From Nostoc sp. NIES-3756 (GTDB lineage Bacteria > Cyanobacteriota > Cyanobacteriia > Cyanobacteriales > Nostocaceae), in contig NZ_AP017295.1 of assembly GCF_001548375.1 (NCBI RefSeq), positions 5,603,001-5,667,000 on the forward strand: DNA of 64,000 nt. The letters run 5' to 3'. The position numbers and the translations under genes were made by a program. This document shows positions 39,952 to 49,644 of this stretch, one piece after another (position 1 is the stretch's first letter; every line of letters starts with the position of its first letter). The notes beneath the pieces were generated by a model. That model did not search any database. It worked only from the letters and a program-made list of their open reading frames with translations, and was not told the DNA's origin.

Positions 39952-39982
39952 ACTTGCTTTTCATAGAATAAGCAAGTTTTTT
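39952..39982 (+). terminator. plus-strand intrinsic terminator
   Basis: Stem ACTTGCTT/AAGCAAGT with a 10-nt loop followed by six T. It lies about 380 bp after the stop of the plus-strand membrane protein gene, beyond RNA element 1. A plus-strand transcript ending here would be antisense to that RNA. Confidence 0.75.
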
Positions 39983-40265
39983 ATTGCTAAATTTCTCAGA
40001 CTCCTGCATAAAAACTAAAACCTCAACGTGTAACTCAGCAAGAGGTTCAAAGGCTAATGCCAGACTTCAAAATACAGAAACGAGGTTAATGATTTCTTTC
40101 ATACAGGAGATTAAACATACAAAAAGATTATTAGAAAGACTGGGAATCAGAAGGAATCTGGAAAATCACATCATCGACCAGTAGATATGTATAAATTAAC
40201 CTATTGGTTTTTAGTTAAGTTAAATCGTCTAGAAAGTATAAACTTCTCAAATTAATGGACTGAAT

Positions 40266-40721
40266 ATGAACATTTACTCTCACAAACAAATGAAATCTTT
40301 GTTATTAACCTTAGCTACAGCTTGTGGAACAGCTTTATCATTTACTACTACATTTAATTCTGCTATTGCTTCAGAATTAACGGCTAGTACAAATTCAGTA
40401 GTAAATAGTAAAACTATAGCCCAAGTAAGAAGTTGTCCTAAATACGCAGGTGGGGGAAGATTAGCAGCCCAAATTGAAACTCGTAATTTTCTGATTCATT
40501 TTTGTAATCGCCGAGGTAAGCTATTTTATACAGGTATTTCTAAGCGTGATGGTAAAGGAATTTATTCTCTACCAGCCTATACAGAAGAAGGCACAGGATA
40601 TGTCGTGAAGAATGGAAAATATGAATATATCGTTACTGGAGCCAGTCTAGATATTCTCAGAAATGGCAAAGTTATACAATCAGAACAAGTAATTAAATAT
40701 GTCAGTGGTTATTCTAATTAA
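40266..40721 (+). CDS. secreted protein of unknown function
   Basis: A 151-residue exported protein. A signal peptide (about residues 9-36, LLLTLATACGTALSFTTTFNSAIA, cleavage after IAS or ASA) is followed by a beta-rich domain with two Cys (VRSCPKYAGGGRLAAQIETRNF and FCNRRGKLFYTGISKRDGKGIYSLPAYTEEGTGYVV). A start at 40290 (MKSLLL) is also possible. It resembles small exported cyanobacterial proteins of unknown role. It sits on the plus strand between the Ro-like gene and RNA element 1, and splits the otherwise minus-strand system. Confidence 0.7.
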   Translation: MNIYSHKQMKSLLLTLATACGTALSFTTTFNSAIASELTASTNSVVNSKTIAQVRSCPKYAGGGRLAAQIETRNFLIHFCNRRGKLFYTGISKRDGKGIYSLPAYTEEGTGYVVKNGKYEYIVTGASLDILRNGKVIQSEQVIKYVSGYSN

Positions 40722-40753
40722 TTACCCTATCTATTTTTAGATAATTATTTAAT

Positions 40754-40785
40754 AATCCCCATCTCTTAGTGGATAGGGATTTTTT
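40754..40785 (+). terminator. terminator between convergent genes
   Basis: Hairpin AATCCCC-ATC/GGAT-AGGGATT followed by TTTTTT, 33 bp after the stop of the secreted-protein gene. It may also insulate that gene from the convergent Ro-like gene. Confidence 0.75.
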
Positions 40786-40841
40786 AGTAATGTAAAAATG
40801 GCACTAGTCACAAATCTATTTTATGACCAGTGCTAATCACC

Positions 40842-42357
<1,516 letters not shown>

Positions 42358-42370
42358 GAAGGAGGCAGAT

Positions 42371-42467
42371 GTTGCACGCGGGGTGATATCGTCACCGCGC
42401 AAGTTTTAGAAGCATTGGTTTAACTTGGGCAGAGTTATGTAAGCTTCTATCATTAGGGCGCGGCAAC
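42371..42467 (-). ncRNA. Y-RNA-like element 2: short form
   Basis: A 97-nt minus-strand element. An outermost GTTGC/GCAAC helix encloses a CCGCGC/GCGCGG helix and a side hairpin GGTGACGATATCACC. The shared loop (5' CCTAATG, 3' AAACTT) and the inner helix TAGAAGC/GCTTCTA follow. Its module is tiny: AACTCTGCCCAAGTT folds as a 4-bp stem with a 7-nt loop CTGCCCA that has the look of an anticodon loop (U33-like T, possible GCC), though this is weak. It lies between element 3 and the Ro-like gene and could also act as a 5' leader structure for that gene. Confidence 0.6.
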
Positions 42468-42511
42468 AACTGCCATGTGGATGAGGGACTTAATTGCGAA
42501 TTGAAATAAGT

Positions 42512-42639
<128 letters not shown>

Positions 42640-42645
42640 GAAGTT

Positions 42646-43368
<723 letters not shown>

Positions 43369-43499
43369 TCAATTTATCTAAATATTGCCGTATTGATTGG
43401 GTTGTTTTTAAACATGAGTGAACGGACATCATTGAACTCACCTCCATATGTTAATAATTGGAATTAATGTTATGCGTAAATACAGTTTAATTAATAGTA

Positions 43500-43639
43500 A
43501 TTCCGCACAAGTTAGCAAAGCATTTTTCACAATCGCCTTTACCAATTAGGCTACGCTCCCTCTAATGGAAGCGACAGGACTTGAACCTGTAAATCCGTTG
43601 CCGGACAGTGTGTAGGCTTTACAAGTTGGGGCGCGGAAT
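43500..43639 (-). ncRNA. Y-RNA-like element 4: circularly permuted tRNA
   Basis: A 140-nt minus-strand element. The outer helix ATTCCGCGC/GTGCGGAAT (one G-U), shared loop (5' CCCAACTTG, 3' CTAACTT) and inner helix AAAGC/GCTTT come first. Inside, the order is T arm ACAGGTTCAAGTCCTGT, acceptor 3' strand CGCTTCC, a hairpin loop ATTAGA, acceptor 5' strand GGGAGCG, then D arm GCCTAATTGGTAAAGGC. The tRNA halves are thus swapped, with the acceptor stem capped by a loop and the opening where the anticodon stem-loop would be. All 7 acceptor pairs form. The anticodon-side pairing is poor. Confidence 0.72.
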
Positions 43640-43685
43640 CATATTAATTAATAATTCGTAAATCATAATTAAAAATCTTAGATAA

Positions 43686-43868
43686 TTCCGTGCAAGTCGA
43701 AGACGCTTTTTACAACTACGGCCGCTCTTACCAAATATTGGCAGTGGGCGCGCACGCTAAATCTGCGCGAGACTTAGCAATTATGCTTCGCTTGTTCGAT
43801 CGCTCGAATTTTACTACCTTAGGGCCGTTATTAATGTGTATGTATGCTTCTTCTGTCGGGACACGGAA
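43686..43868 (-). ncRNA. Y-RNA-like element 5: permuted 23S helix 68-71 mimic
   Basis: A 183-nt minus-strand element starting 11 bp after the small beta-grasp gene. The outer helix TTCCGTG/CACGGAA, shared loop (5' TCCCGAC, 3' CGACTT) and inner helix AAGAAGC/GCGTCTT are present. The interior begins TAACGGCCCTAAGGTAG with AAAATTC (43803-43830), matching 23S from the helix 69 3' strand into helices 70-71. It continues with AAGCGAAGC as in helix 68, and ends GGTAAGAGCGGCCGTAG (43710-43730 region), the helix 68/69 5' strand. The order is rotated relative to 23S rRNA, with the ends in the helix 69 loop. GGCCGT and ACGGCC still pair. Confidence 0.72.
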
Positions 43869-43879
43869 GCCTAGAGTCT

Positions 43880-44190
<311 letters not shown>

Positions 44191-44196
44191 ACCAAG

Positions 44197-44406
44197 CGGA
44201 TCTGATCGGGATCGAACCGATACCCTCCCTGTGAGAATTACACTCACACCTCATGTAAGTTGAAAAAGCTGTTGATTCATACGCAGGAATCGCACCTGCA
44301 CTTATCGGTTTATCAAACGATCGCTCTACTTTTGAGCAAGTATGTAAGCTTCTTCTGTGAGGACACAAGGGCTATCCGGGAACTCTACCATTAGAGCTAC
44401 AGACCC
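44197..44406 (-). ncRNA. Y-RNA-like element 6: tRNA nested within a tRNA
   Basis: A 210-nt minus-strand element, first in the unit. The ends form a tRNA body: acceptor GGGTCTG/CAGATCC (7 bp), D arm GCTCTAATGGTAGAGT, anticodon stem TTCCC/GGGAG and T arm ATCGGTTCGATCCCGAT. In place of the anticodon loop is a complete Y-like element (44249-44370) with outer helix CCTTGTG/CATGAGG, loop TCCTCAC/CAACTTA and inner helix GAAGAAGC/GCTTTTTC. This carries a second tRNA module with D arm GCTCAAAAGTAGAGC, Ile(GAU)-like anticodon loop TTGATAA and T arm GCAGGTGCGATTCCTGC. No CCA is encoded. Confidence 0.72.
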
Positions 44407-44445
44407 AAGTTTGATTAATTAGTTATTTAGTTTTCTGTTCTTTGC

Positions 44446-44463
44446 ATACTACAAATGTAGTAT
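44446..44463. promoter_or_regulatory. palindromic operator ATACTACAAATGTAGTAT
   Basis: Perfect 7-bp inverted repeat ATACTAC/GTAGTAT around AAAT, overlapping the -10 box of the minus-strand promoter. It closely resembles BlaI/MecI-family operators (TACTACANNTGTAGTA type), so a winged-helix repressor of that family, not encoded in this window, is a candidate regulator. Confidence 0.65.
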
Positions 44464-44482
44464 ATGTTTTACGTTGTGTCAA
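44454..44482 (-). promoter_or_regulatory. promoter of the Ro/Y-RNA unit
   Basis: On the minus strand, a consensus -35 TTGACA (44477-44482), a 17-bp spacer and -10 TACATT (44454-44459). The start would fall near 44446, about 40 nt before element 6. It is the best-matching sigma-70 promoter I saw in the window. Confidence 0.75.
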
Positions 44483-44633
44483 GAGGATAGCTGAAATAAT
44501 TGCGGATGGACTATGACTGATATACGATAGCGATTACCTACGGTGGGGTGTAAGCCCAGCGCTCGTTCTTTTACCTCACACAATCGCATTGCTCCCGTTA
44601 GTAAGTAGACAAGCTAAAAACAGAGGATTAAGT

Positions 44634-45308
44634 GTGTTACGAGATATCCGCGCCGCAATCTTTGATATGGATGGTTTGCTGTTTGATACAGAAAGTATTG
44701 CTCGTTGGGCATGGCAGCAAGCGCTGGCAAGTCATGGATATATAATGGATGACAATTTCTACAATGAATTTGTCGGGCGTGATTTGGTATGGCGAGAAAG
44801 AATCCTCAAACAAAGATATGGCAACCATTTTCCTTTTGAGGCAGTAAAAAGACAGCGAATTGAAATAGGTGATCGGCGAGAATTACAAGAGGGTTTACCC
44901 ATCAAGCCAGGGGCGTTAAATTTACTTTCCCAACTCAACATTTTAGGAATTGTCATTGCTTTAGCCACTGGTACATCTCGTAGTCGCACAATCCGCCGCT
45001 TAAGCAACGCAGGCATTTTGCATTACTTTACAACCATTGTCACCAGCGACGATGTACTACAAGGTAAACCTGCACCAGATATATATTTAGAAGTGAGCCG
45101 CCGCATCAATGTTGCACCTATGCAGTGTGTAGTATTTGAAGATTCATGTGTGGGTATAGAAGCAGCATTTACAGCCGGGATGTATCCGATTATGGTTCCC
45201 GATATAGAACAACCATCTCCAGACATCAGATGTTTGACTTACCAAGTATTGGAATCGTTAGAGCAAGTTAGTGAGTTATTAGAGGAGAGGCTAGAGGCTA
45301 GAAGTTAG
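44634..45308 (+). CDS. HAD-superfamily phosphatase (beta-phosphoglucomutase-like)
   Basis: About 224 residues from the GTG at 44634, which has AGAGGA six bases upstream; a TTG at 44589 gives a longer form without such a site. Motif I is AAIFDMDGLLFDTES, motif II the Thr in ALATGTSRS, motif III the Lys in QGKPAPDIYLE and motif IV VVFEDSCVGIEAA. The DxDGxLxDTE form and the cap between motifs I and II match subfamily IA phosphatases/phosphomutases acting on small phosphorylated metabolites. It is divergent from the Ro/Y-RNA unit, so the two promoters share the 44.45-44.63 kb region. Confidence 0.88.
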   Translation: MLRDIRAAIFDMDGLLFDTESIARWAWQQALASHGYIMDDNFYNEFVGRDLVWRERILKQRYGNHFPFEAVKRQRIEIGDRRELQEGLPIKPGALNLLSQLNILGIVIALATGTSRSRTIRRLSNAGILHYFTTIVTSDDVLQGKPAPDIYLEVSRRINVAPMQCVVFEDSCVGIEAAFTAGMYPIMVPDIEQPSPDIRCLTYQVLESLEQVSELLEERLEARS

Positions 45309-45884
45309 ATACAGGTTACAGGTTATGGGTTAGGGGCTATGAAGCAAGGTCTTTGTTTAGCCTTTGATACCGTTTCTTTATGTAGCTTGTCTGGTGTAAC
45401 CATAGATGCAATTTATGGCTTGTTGTAGAGACGTTGTAGGCAATGTCTCTACAGGTTTACAGCAGATTGCAGGTGAATTTAGTACAAATTTTCTGCAAAA
45501 ATTCATATATGGCAGGAGGCAGGAGGCAGAAGGTAAAGTCTTACTATTCCTTGCTTTCAAGCTTTGAGTATGTCCTAACCTATGTAACTACGGCTATATA
45601 AACAGGCTTTCACCCCTGTTACTTATCATCTCTTATTAAGTTTTGTAACAATTCAAATAACTTTGCCTGACTATTGAAGAAAAACCTATAGAACCGCAAC
45701 TGAAATCTCCATGTACCGCGTTTCGTAACAGCAGAAACTTAACAAATTTTCTGCTGTTTTCTCTAACATAAGTCGTCTGATTTATGTTAATAGAAAATGA
45801 AAAATGGAGGAATTTTAATAAAAATTCTAGGATTATATGACAAACAAAAATCACAATTTATATGAATAACCTAGATATAAGTCA
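45309..45884. other. intergenic region between HAD and nfeD genes
   Basis: No supported gene in about 575 bp. It holds a perfect palindrome TGTAGAGAC/GTCTCTACA (45424-45453, 12-nt loop), a common dispersed Nostoc repeat that may end the HAD transcript. AT-rich sequence upstream of nfeD presumably contains its promoter. Confidence 0.6.
45424..45453. repeat. TGTAGAGAC palindrome
   Basis: Nine-base-pair perfect inverted repeat with a 12-nt loop. It is a dispersed REP-like element also able to act as a transcript end. Confidence 0.65.
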
Positions 45885-46205
45885 ATGAATAATCCAATCC
45901 TTGTAATTGCTGTTGTTGTAATTATTGTAGGACTCATTATTGGTGCATTAATTGTGGGGTTAATTTATCTGCAACAGCGACGACAGGTAGTAGATAGCCT
46001 CATACGTATGAATAATGTAGTGGGTTGTTTCGCTACAGTGGAAGTTCCTTTGAATCAAAATAGTCGGGGTAAAGTGCGTGTCAATCTCAAAGGTTCTTTG
46101 GTCGATTTTGTTGCTTTCACCGAAGAAAATCATGATTTTAATCAAGGTGATTCTGTTGTAATAGTGAGAATAAAAGGTAATAAGGTATGGATAGTTAGTA
46201 TTTGA
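45885..46205 (+). CDS. NfeD-like membrane protein
   Basis: A 106-residue protein: one N-terminal transmembrane helix (LVIAVVVIIVGLIIGALIVGLIYL) and a small OB-fold domain (VGCFATVEVPLNQNSRGKVRVNLKGSLVDFVAF, GDSVVIVRIKGNKVWIVSI). This is the short NfeD form encoded next to flotillins in many bacteria, where it is thought to help organise membrane microdomains. The two flotillin genes follow directly. Confidence 0.85.
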   Translation: MNNPILVIAVVVIIVGLIIGALIVGLIYLQQRRQVVDSLIRMNNVVGCFATVEVPLNQNSRGKVRVNLKGSLVDFVAFTEENHDFNQGDSVVIVRIKGNKVWIVSI

Positions 46206-46261
46206 GAGGGATGAGGAAGAAAAACTAACGACTATTGACTATTGATTATGAACTAATGATT

Positions 46262-47605
46262 ATGAACTTTAAACAAGAGTTAGAAACGGTAAAGATAGCT
46301 CAGATTGATGTAAATACCTTCGATAATAATAAAGAAGATAATGGTTTTGAAGGTCTACTTTATAGTAGTATTCCTGTTGCTTTATCTATCTTTAGTGCGG
46401 TTGTACTTGTCTGGTTTATCAAGTCTTTTTTGTGCATTTGTAAACCAAATGAAGTCTTGATTCTGTCGGGGCGCAAATGGCGGACTAAAGATGGTCAGGA
46501 GATGGGTTATCGAGTGTTATTGGGTGGGCGTGCTATTCGGATTCCGATAGTAGAAACTGTCAAGCGGATGGATGTAACAACCATGCCTGTGAGGGTGGAA
46601 GTACGGAATGCTTACGCTAAGGGGGGAACGCCTTTAAATATTCAAGCGATCGCCAATGTGAAAATTTCCACAGATCCGGCGGTTGTGGGTAATGCAATTG
46701 AACGCTTTTTAGACCGCGATCGCTCAGAATTAGCGCGTGTTTCCCGCGAAACGCTAGAAGGTTATCTCCGGGGTGTAGTTGCTACCCTCACACCAGAAGA
46801 ACTCAACGAAGATCGCCTCAGTTTTGCCCAGCGTATCGCCTCCGATGTCAGTCGCGACTTGAGTAAATTGGGGTTGCAGTTAGACACCTTAAAAATACAA
46901 AGCGTATCTGATGATGTAGACTATCTCAAATCCTGGGGACGTAAACAAATCGCCTTAGTAATTCGAGATGCAGAAATTGCCGAATCTAATGCACTCACCC
47001 AAGCAGAACAAATCGAAGCCCAATCTGAAGAATACGCCCAAGTCGCCAAAACTCAAGACAAAATTATTGTGCTGGAGAAGGAAAACGAACTCCGCAAAAT
47101 CAAAGCCAAGCTAGAACAAAAAGCTAAATCTGAAGAAGAGATTACCACGGCTACTGCTCAAGAAAAGAAAGCCAAAGCCGAACAAGTCCTACAAGCACTA
47201 AGGGCGGAATTAGAACGCTTACGCCTACAAGCTGATGAAATTCTCCCCGCCGAAGCCCACCGCCAAGCCCAAGAACTCCGCGCCAAAGGAGAAGCCGCCT
47301 TCTTAGAAGAAAATGCCAAAGCCGCAGCTTTAGTAAACGATATATTGGCACAAGTTTGGCAGCAAACAGGCAATGATGCTTCTAAGTTGTTCCTAATTCA
47401 ACAAATTGAAACCGTCCTCCAAGAAGCAGTACAGATTCCCAAACGCATTCACCTAGAAAAGGTGAATGTAATTGATAACGGCGATGGCAAATCTGTAGCC
47501 AGTTTAGTCAATATTTACCCCGAAATCGTCCTGCAATTTTTAGAAAACGTTAATCGTAGCCTGGGTATTGATGTCGCGGGAACGTTAGCGAAGGGGGAGA
47601 GATGA
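46262..47605 (+). CDS. flotillin-like SPFH/Band 7 protein 1
   Basis: About 447 residues from the ATG at 46262 (MNFKQELETV); upstream codons are translated TGACTAT-type repeats. One transmembrane segment lies near residue 40 (VALSIFSAVVLVWFIKSFLCI). The SPFH domain follows (KPNEVLILSGRKWRTKDG, VRNAYAKGGTPLNIQAIANVKI). A long charged Ala/Glu-rich coiled coil (about 250-380, including the EAQSEEYAQVAKTQ region) and a short tail follow. Such proteins oligomerise on membranes and form rafts. It is paired with a second flotillin 75 bp downstream. Confidence 0.9.
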   Translation: MNFKQELETVKIAQIDVNTFDNNKEDNGFEGLLYSSIPVALSIFSAVVLVWFIKSFLCICKPNEVLILSGRKWRTKDGQEMGYRVLLGGRAIRIPIVETVKRMDVTTMPVRVEVRNAYAKGGTPLNIQAIANVKISTDPAVVGNAIERFLDRDRSELARVSRETLEGYLRGVVATLTPEELNEDRLSFAQRIASDVSRDLSKLGLQLDTLKIQSVSDDVDYLKSWGRKQIALVIRDAEIAESNALTQAEQIEAQSEEYAQVAKTQDKIIVLEKENELRKIKAKLEQKAKSEEEITTATAQEKKAKAEQVLQALRAELERLRLQADEILPAEAHRQAQELRAKGEAAFLEENAKAAALVNDILAQVWQQTGNDASKLFLIQQIETVLQEAVQIPKRIHLEKVNVIDNGDGKSVASLVNIYPEIVLQFLENVNRSLGIDVAGTLAKGER

Positions 47606-47639
47606 GGGAGTGGGGGAAGTGGGGGGAGATGAGGGAGAA

Positions 47640-47678
47640 AACACTAATGACTAATGACTAATAACTAATAACTAATAA
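47640..47678. repeat. heptamer repeats between flotillin genes
   Basis: ACTAATG and ACTAATA heptamers in tandem immediately before the second flotillin start codon, leaving no clear Shine-Dalgarno there. Confidence 0.65.
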
Positions 47679-47680
47679 CT

Positions 47681-48904
47681 ATGGAAATTATCACTTTACT
47701 TTTAGGAATTTTTGGTACAGGAACCGCCGCAGGTTGGTGGGTGATTCGCAACTTGTACTACATCTGTCAGCCTAGTGAGGTGCTGATTTTTGCGGGTAGT
47801 CGGACTCCGGTTGATGATAAGCGATCGGTTGGTTATCGCTTGGTGAAGGGCGGTAGTAGTATTCAAGTCCCTCTGTTGGAAAAAACTTTCCGCATGGATT
47901 TGACTAATATGATTATCGAATTACGTGTGTCTAACGCTTACTCTAAAGGTGGGATTCCTTTGACGGTGGAAGGGGTAGCGAATATTAAAATTGCTGGTGA
48001 AGAACCGACAATTCACAATGCAATTGAGCGACTGTTGGGTAAGAGTCGTAAGGATATTGAACAATTAGCTAAGGATACGTTGGAGGGGAATCTGCGGGGA
48101 GTGTTGGCGAATCTCACGCCGGAACAGGTGAATGAGGATAAAATTACCTTTGCTAAAACCTTGCTGGAGGAAGCTGAGGATGATTTAGAGAAGTTGGGTT
48201 TAGTATTAGATAACTTGCAAATTAAGAATATCTTTGATGAAGTACGCTATCTCGATTCTATTGGACGGAAGCAACAGGCAGAATTATTACGAGATGCGCG
48301 AATAGCAGAAGCCCAAGCCAAAGCTGAGGCGATAATTAAGGCTTCGGAAAATAACCGGATTACTAAACTTAGACAAATTGAAAGGGATTTGGAAATAGCT
48401 AAAGCGGAAGCGGAACGCAGAGTTAGAGATGCACTCACCAAACGAACAGCTGTAGTTGCAGAGGTAGAATCAGTAGTTCATGCGCAGGTTGCTAGGGTGC
48501 AAGCAGAAGTTGCAGTGCAAACCGAACGGATTAAACAGGTAGAAAACCAACTGCAAGCTGATGTTATCGCTCCAGCCGAGGCGGAATGTCAAAGAGCGAT
48601 CGCCCAAGCTAAGGGAGATGCAGCCAAAATCATCGAAGAAGGCAAAGCCCAAGCCGCAGGAACCCAGTGCCTAGCCCAATCCTGGCAAAATGCAGGTGCA
48701 TCAGCCAAAGAAATCTTTATCTATCAAAAACTAGAACCCCTACTAAAAATCATAGCTACGGGAGTCCCTGAGGTAAAAGTAGAGAATTTAACTGTGATTG
48801 ATACTGCTAATGGTGGTAGTGTACCTAAAATGGCTTCTTTCATTGAGCAGCTACGGCAAACTACTGGTGTCGATATTACTCAAGTAGTGAATCGGCTTAA
48901 GTAG
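47681..48904 (+). CDS. flotillin-like SPFH/Band 7 protein 2
   Basis: A 407-residue paralogue of the preceding protein: N-terminal membrane segment (LLLGIFGTGTAAGWWVI), SPFH domain (QPSEVLIFAGSRTPVDDK, VSNAYSKGGIPLTVEGVANIKI) and an Ala/Glu-rich coiled coil (ARIAEAQAKAEAIIKASE through AKGDAAKIIEEGKAQAAGT). The two proteins probably form a hetero-oligomer with the NfeD-like protein. Band 7 proteins have been noted near RNA-repair and Ro-type genes in some bacteria, but here the distance and the intervening HAD gene make any link speculative. Confidence 0.9.
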   Translation: MEIITLLLGIFGTGTAAGWWVIRNLYYICQPSEVLIFAGSRTPVDDKRSVGYRLVKGGSSIQVPLLEKTFRMDLTNMIIELRVSNAYSKGGIPLTVEGVANIKIAGEEPTIHNAIERLLGKSRKDIEQLAKDTLEGNLRGVLANLTPEQVNEDKITFAKTLLEEAEDDLEKLGLVLDNLQIKNIFDEVRYLDSIGRKQQAELLRDARIAEAQAKAEAIIKASENNRITKLRQIERDLEIAKAEAERRVRDALTKRTAVVAEVESVVHAQVARVQAEVAVQTERIKQVENQLQADVIAPAEAECQRAIAQAKGDAAKIIEEGKAQAAGTQCLAQSWQNAGASAKEIFIYQKLEPLLKIIATGVPEVKVENLTVIDTANGGSVPKMASFIEQLRQTTGVDITQVVNRLK

Positions 48905-49035
48905 TCAATAGTCAATAGTCCACAGTCCATAGTTATTCCCCTCTTGGGAGGGGCTAGGGGTGGGTTACTCCCCCTACTCCCTCATCTCCCTCATCTCCCC
49001 CTACTCCCCAATCTCCAGTCCCTAACATAAAAACT

Positions 49036-49644
49036 ATGGATGAATTAACTGCACTTGTAAAAGAAACCTGTCAGCATCCAAGGGGTAGCATTGAACGCCA
49101 AAAAGGACTGCATGAAATTATCTGGCGGATTCAGCAGTCGGGTAAGTTATTGCGGGGTACGGGTGTAAGGGATGCAGAAGACGCAATCCAAAAGACTTGG
49201 CTGTATTTTTGCCTCAATCTGTGCGAAGCCACGACTAGTGAGGAACCATACAATTCCGAGAAAGGGAATGTGATTACTTGGCTAAATTCTTACTTGCGTT
49301 ACAGGCTCAAAGACAACATCGTTTCTGATAATGATATCGAAGAATTAGACCCTTCAGATTTTATTCCTGCACGACCAGAACCACCACCTATTTTAGAAGA
49401 AATTGAGGAGTGGATAAAACAAGAAGCCCATAATTTACGCCGTATTTATGTAAGTAACCGTCCAGATATTAATTGTCTGGTTTTAATCAAACGCCGTTTA
49501 CCACCGGAAGCTTCTTGGAAGGAATTATCTCAAGAGTTTGGTGTTCCTATCGCTACCCTTAGCGGCTTCTATCAACGTCATTGCTTTCCCCGTCTTTTAA
49601 ATTTTGGCAAATCCCAAGGTTATTTTGATTATGAGTTACCTTAG
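49036..49644 (+). CDS. sigma-70-like regulatory protein
   Basis: A 202-residue protein with the layout of a reduced sigma factor. A region-2-like helical part (GVRDAEDAIQKTWLYFCLNLCE, VITWLNSYLRYRLKD) and a C-terminal helix-turn-helix (SWKELSQEFGVPIATLSGFYQR) are present. This type is often encoded next to DUF1822 and CHAT genes in cyanobacteria and may control them, although it may not act as a real sigma factor. It overlaps the next gene by 14 bp. Confidence 0.72.
   Translation: MDELTALVKETCQHPRGSIERQKGLHEIIWRIQQSGKLLRGTGVRDAEDAIQKTWLYFCLNLCEATTSEEPYNSEKGNVITWLNSYLRYRLKDNIVSDNDIEELDPSDFIPARPEPPPILEEIEEWIKQEAHNLRRIYVSNRPDINCLVLIKRRLPPEASWKELSQEFGVPIATLSGFYQRHCFPRLLNFGKSQGYFDYELP

Noticed and set aside
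39984..40184. 66-residue plus-strand open reading frame
   Set aside because: No ribosome-binding site, no recognisable motif, composition like the surrounding intergenic DNA.
46262..48904. Flotillin pair as part of the Ro/Y-RNA system
   Set aside because: Band 7 proteins can accompany RNA-repair genes, but here they are on the opposite strand, more than 1.7 kb away, separated by a HAD gene and paired with NfeD, their usual partner.
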